From contig JALOTM010000033.1 in assembly GCA_025457905.1 (NCBI GenBank), forward strand, positions 1 through 7,814: 7,814 bases of DNA, written 5' to 3'. The notes beneath the pieces are model-generated. The model saw only the letters and a program-made list of their open reading frames with translations, had not been told where the DNA came from and did not search any database. Shown piece after piece: positions 5,604 through 7,814 of this stretch. The position numbers were made by a program, and so were the translations under genes. Numbering within the stretch: the stretch's first letter is position 1; every line of letters starts with the position of its first letter. This stretch comes from Methanomassiliicoccales archaeon (GTDB lineage Archaea > Thermoplasmatota > Thermoplasmata > Methanomassiliicoccales > UBA472).

Positions 5604-6086
5604 ATGGCCAGCAGCAACCTAGACGATTTGGACAAGCGCATCATTCAGGAACTCTGTACCTCCAGCCAAGGCTCCTACCGACAGATAGCCAAGAGGCTGA
5701 GCATACATCCCACCACCCTCATCCAAAGAGTGAAGAACCTGGAGGAGCTGGGCATCATCCATGGATATCGTGCCCACGTCGATTACCTGAAGCTGGGGTA
5801 CGAGTTCATGGCCATCGTGCACATCTACGTCGAAGGGGATCTTCTGGACATTCAGCAGAAGATCAAATCCCTCAAGGACGTGGTGGCCGTGTTCGATGTC
5901 ACTGGCGAGTGCGACTCCATCGCCTGGGTGGCCTGCAAGAACCGTGAGGAGTTCAGCGCCGTCATAAAGTCGATGCTGCAGATCCGCGGGGTCAAGAAGA
6001 CCAACACCTACGTTGTGCTGAACATGATAAAGGACCCCTTCCAGTTCATGCCAAGCTTCGGGGACAAGGACGAAATGGAGCGATGA
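5604..6086 (+). CDS. Lrp/AsnC-family transcription regulator
   Basis: A 160-residue protein with normal two-domain layout. The N-terminal winged helix-turn-helix spans about residues 6-58 (LDDLDKRIIQEL, YRQIAKRL, HPTTLIQRVKNLEELGII, GYRAHVDYLKLGY). The C-terminal RAM/AsnC ligand and oligomerisation domain spans about 65-140 (MAIVHIYVEGD, VVAVFDVTGECDSIAWVACKN, IRGVKKTNTYVVLNMIKD). Members form dimers to octamers or larger, bind DNA and often sense amino acids; the ligand here is not predictable. An ATG at 5592 is also open and would add four residues, but its GAGGG abuts the start codon. The 5604 ATG has GAGGGA about 4 nt upstream and the common start MASSNLDDLD. Divergent from alaX, with glnA and aspS near; amino-acid control of its neighbours is possible but unproven. 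Its own promoter carries an inverted repeat. Confidence 0.92.
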   Translation: MASSNLDDLDKRIIQELCTSSQGSYRQIAKRLSIHPTTLIQRVKNLEELGIIHGYRAHVDYLKLGYEFMAIVHIYVEGDLLDIQQKIKSLKDVVAVFDVTGECDSIAWVACKNREEFSAVIKSMLQIRGVKKTNTYVVLNMIKDPFQFMPSFGDKDEMER

Positions 6087-6133
6087 GGCCCCGTCCGACG
6101 CAAAGGCCTGCCCAATGTCGTTTTGCCAGCGAT

Positions 6134-6173
6134 ATGCCCTACTTCATAGCAATATGTCAAGTATCCTGGGCAT
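6134..6173 (+). other. GCAA-tetraloop hairpin between lrp and aspS
   Basis: The plus-strand RNA can fold as ATGCCC-TACTT-CATA (6134-6148), loop GCAA (6149-6152), then TATG (6153-6156), bulge TC, AAGTA (6159-6163), bulge TCCT, GGGCAT (6168-6173). That is 15 Watson-Crick pairs closed by a GNRA tetraloop, with both bulges on the 3' side. It starts 47 nt after the lrp stop and ends 44 nt before the aspS TATA box. It may be a 3' UTR stability or termination element of the lrp transcript, or part of a small RNA. No T run follows it, so it is not a simple terminator. No known RNA family recognised. Confidence 0.4.
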
Positions 6174-6217
6174 TACCGTTACCTAGCTGATGGCCCCCCC
6201 TGCTTCTGGGCAAAGTG

Positions 6218-6225
6218 TTTATAAT
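6218..6225 (+). promoter_or_regulatory. aspS TATA box
   Basis: TTTATAAT preceded by CAAAG (BRE-like) is the best archaeal promoter match in the window. A start about 25 nt downstream would be near 6247, leaving a leader of about 27 nt before the ATG at 6274, with a weak GAGG (6261-6264). Confidence 0.6.
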
Positions 6226-6273
6226 CGGCCCCTCATTCCCACGCCCGAACGTAGTTTCCAGAGGCCTGTGAAG

Positions 6274-7814
6274 ATGTTGCGCACGCACGACTGTGGCGAA
6301 CTTAGATCGGAGGACCTCGGGAAAAGGGTTACCCTGGCCGGATGGGTGAGATTCCGCCGAGATCATGGCGGAGTCTTGTTCTTCGACCTGGCGGACTCGC
6401 ATGGCACCACCCAACTGGTGCTGGACCCCGAGGCCCTGAGGCAGGAGATCGACCAGAAACGCCTCTCGGGAACTCTCAATAGCGTCGGTCGCGAGTACGT
6501 GATCAAGGTCACGGGCGTGATCAGGGAGAGGGTCCCGGGCACCGAGGACCCCCGCAATCCGACCGGGATGGTCGAGGTGCTGATCGAGGAGGCCGAGCTC
6601 CTGAACACCTCCAGGCCCATCCCCTTCGAGGTGGCGGAGCAGAAGAACTCCCTCCTGCCGAACGAGGACCTGCGCATCCGCTATCGCTACCTGGACCTCA
6701 GGCGGCCGCAGATGATCTCCAACCTGCGCTTCCGAGCGGCGCTGTTCGCGGCCGCCCGGCAGGCGCTGAACGAGATGGGCTTCATGGAGGTGGAGACGCC
6801 CATGCTGACCCGTTCGACCGCGGAGGGCGCCCGGGACTTCCTGGTGCCCTCGAGGATCCAGCCCGGCCATTTCTACGCCCTGCCCCAGAGCCCCCAGCTG
6901 TTCAAGCAGATGCTCATGGTGGGCGGCGTGGAGCGCTACTTCCAGTTCGCTCGTTGCTTCCGCGACGAGGACTCCCGCGCCGACCGGCAGCCGGAGTTCA
7001 CCCAGATGGACGTGGAGATGTCCTTCGTGGAGCAGGAGGACGTTCACTGGACCATCGAGGCCGTGCTCAGGAGCGTATGGAGGAACATATACGGCGAGGA
7101 GCTCCCCACGCCCTTCCCCCGCCTCTCGTTCCACGACTCCATGGCCCGCTTCGGGACCGACGCCCCAGACCTGCGCTTCGGCCTGGAGCTGGTGGAGGTC
7201 ACGGACGTCGTCCGCAAGGCACATTACGAGATATTCCAGAAGATCCTGGCCAAGAAGGCCGCCGCCGTGGTCTGCCTCAACCTCAAGGCCTCCCTGGTGA
7301 AGGAGAAGGATGCCGAGGTGCAGGGGGTGGGCCGCAAGGAGGTGGACCGGCTCATCGAATGGGCCAAGGCCCAGGGCATGGGAGGTCTCACCTGGATGCG
7401 CTGCACGCCCAACGGCCTGGAGTCCAACATCGTCAAGTACTTCCCGGAGGAGGTGCGCCGCGAGCTGCAGGCCAAGATGGGCACGGAGGTCGGTGACCTC
7501 CTGCTCTTCCTGGCCGGTCCTCGTACCCAGACCCTTAAGGCGGGAGGCGCCCTGAGGATGAAGCTGGCCCGGGACAACGGCCTCCTGGAAGGCAAGGGCC
7601 ACCAGTTCGTTTGGATCGTGGACTGCCCGCTGTTCCAGGCCGATCCCGTAACAGGCAAGCTCTCCGCCTTCCACCACCCCTTCGTGAGGCCGGTGCAGGG
7701 CGACCTGCCCGAGGGGGGCGACATGACCAAGGTGATGGGCATGTCCTACGACCTGGTCCTGGACGGAAGCGAGATAGGCTCGGGGAGCATACGCAACCAC
7801 GATGCCAAGGTCCA
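6274..7814 (+). CDS. aspS: Aspartyl-tRNA synthetase, bacterial type with GAD domain (3' end missing)
   Basis: 513 full codons are present; the frame is open to the window end, so the final part (class II motif 3) is missing. The enzyme charges tRNA-Asp with aspartate. An N-terminal OB-fold anticodon domain (about 1-110; GWVRFRRDHGGVLFFDL) is followed by class II motif 1 (FMEVETPMLT, 170-179), AEGARDFLVPSR and FYALPQSPQLFKQ, then motif 2 (FRDEDSRADRQPEFTQMDVE, from 229). After FGTDAPDLRFG (293-303) comes an insertion of roughly 110 residues, the GAD domain of bacterial AspRS, then HHPFVRP (H467, H468) and YDLVLDGSEIGSGSIRNHD. These blocks are the bacterial form; archaeal AspRS is about 430 residues and has no GAD insertion. 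His31 in RRDHGG is the residue seen in non-discriminating bacterial enzymes, so it may also make Asp-tRNA-Asn. A GTG at 6268 is an alternative start. Inter-domain transfer is inferred. Confidence 0.95.
   Translation, partial: MLRTHDCGELRSEDLGKRVTLAGWVRFRRDHGGVLFFDLADSHGTTQLVLDPEALRQEIDQKRLSGTLNSVGREYVIKVTGVIRERVPGTEDPRNPTGMVEVLIEEAELLNTSRPIPFEVAEQKNSLLPNEDLRIRYRYLDLRRPQMISNLRFRAALFAAARQALNEMGFMEVETPMLTRSTAEGARDFLVPSRIQPGHFYALPQSPQLFKQMLMVGGVERYFQFARCFRDEDSRADRQPEFTQMDVEMSFVEQEDVHWTIEAVLRSVWRNIYGEELPTPFPRLSFHDSMARFGTDAPDLRFGLELVEVTDVVRKAHYEIFQKILAKKAAAVVCLNLKASLVKEKDAEVQGVGRKEVDRLIEWAKAQGMGGLTWMRCTPNGLESNIVKYFPEEVRRELQAKMGTEVGDLLLFLAGPRTQTLKAGGALRMKLARDNGLLEGKGHQFVWIVDCPLFQADPVTGKLSAFHHPFVRPVQGDLPEGGDMTKVMGMSYDLVLDGSEIGSGSIRNHDAKV

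Noticed and set aside
6157..7800. 547-codon open frame on the minus strand
   Set aside because: It is the antisense shadow of aspS. The translation is rich in His, Leu and Gly in the way GC-rich antisense frames are, and shows no domain, while the plus strand encodes an unmistakable AspRS.

Overview
The window looks like chromosomal DNA from a GC-rich archaeon. The evidence is an archaeal-type NAC protein (NAC plus UBA domains), a stand-alone pyruvate:ferredoxin oxidoreductase beta subunit, a long alanyl-tRNA editing protein of the AlaX-L kind, and several archaeal TATA-like boxes placed 22-30 nt before predicted transcript starts. Two genes (glnA, alaX) appear leaderless, and NAC nearly so. 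HypC implies that the organism makes [NiFe] hydrogenases, which suits an anaerobe such as a hydrogenotrophic methanogen. A high-GC member of the Thermoplasmata (Methanomassiliicoccales-like) is my best guess, but that is inference from gene content and composition.

Layout from left to right: the 3' end of a porB-like gene (+, 1-507); facing it, a radical SAM protein of the COG0731-like group (-, 583-1305); divergent from that, a class I SAM methyltransferase (+, 1415-2068); then four minus-strand genes that read alaX (5425-4241), glnA (4125-2773), nac (2661-2281) and hypC (2267-2043). hypC overlaps the end of the convergent methyltransferase gene by 26 bp. Divergent from alaX is an Lrp/AsnC-type regulator (+, 5604-6086). 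Last comes aspS (+, 6274 to beyond the window end).

Functionally the region is mostly central metabolism and translation: oxoacid oxidation (PorB), nitrogen assimilation (GlnA), nascent-chain handling (NAC), tRNA-Ala proofreading (AlaX), Asp-tRNA synthesis (AspRS), an amino-acid-type transcription regulator (Lrp) and hydrogenase maturation (HypC). nac and hypC are very probably co-transcribed. The rest look like separately promoted neighbours.

Most notable points: the aspartyl-tRNA synthetase is plainly of the bacterial type (GAD insertion, bacterial signature blocks) in an otherwise archaeal neighbourhood, and carries a His at the position linked to non-discriminating bacterial AspRS; a compact GCAA-tetraloop hairpin of 15 bp lies between lrp and aspS; the divergent radical SAM/methyltransferase pair shares a promoter region with a near-perfect 16-bp palindrome; and the glutamine synthetase has Thr where the B. 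subtilis enzyme has its feedback-sensing Arg. I saw no mobile element, CRISPR array, tRNA or rRNA gene, and no clear new multi-gene system. There is no gene-free stretch over 300 bases.
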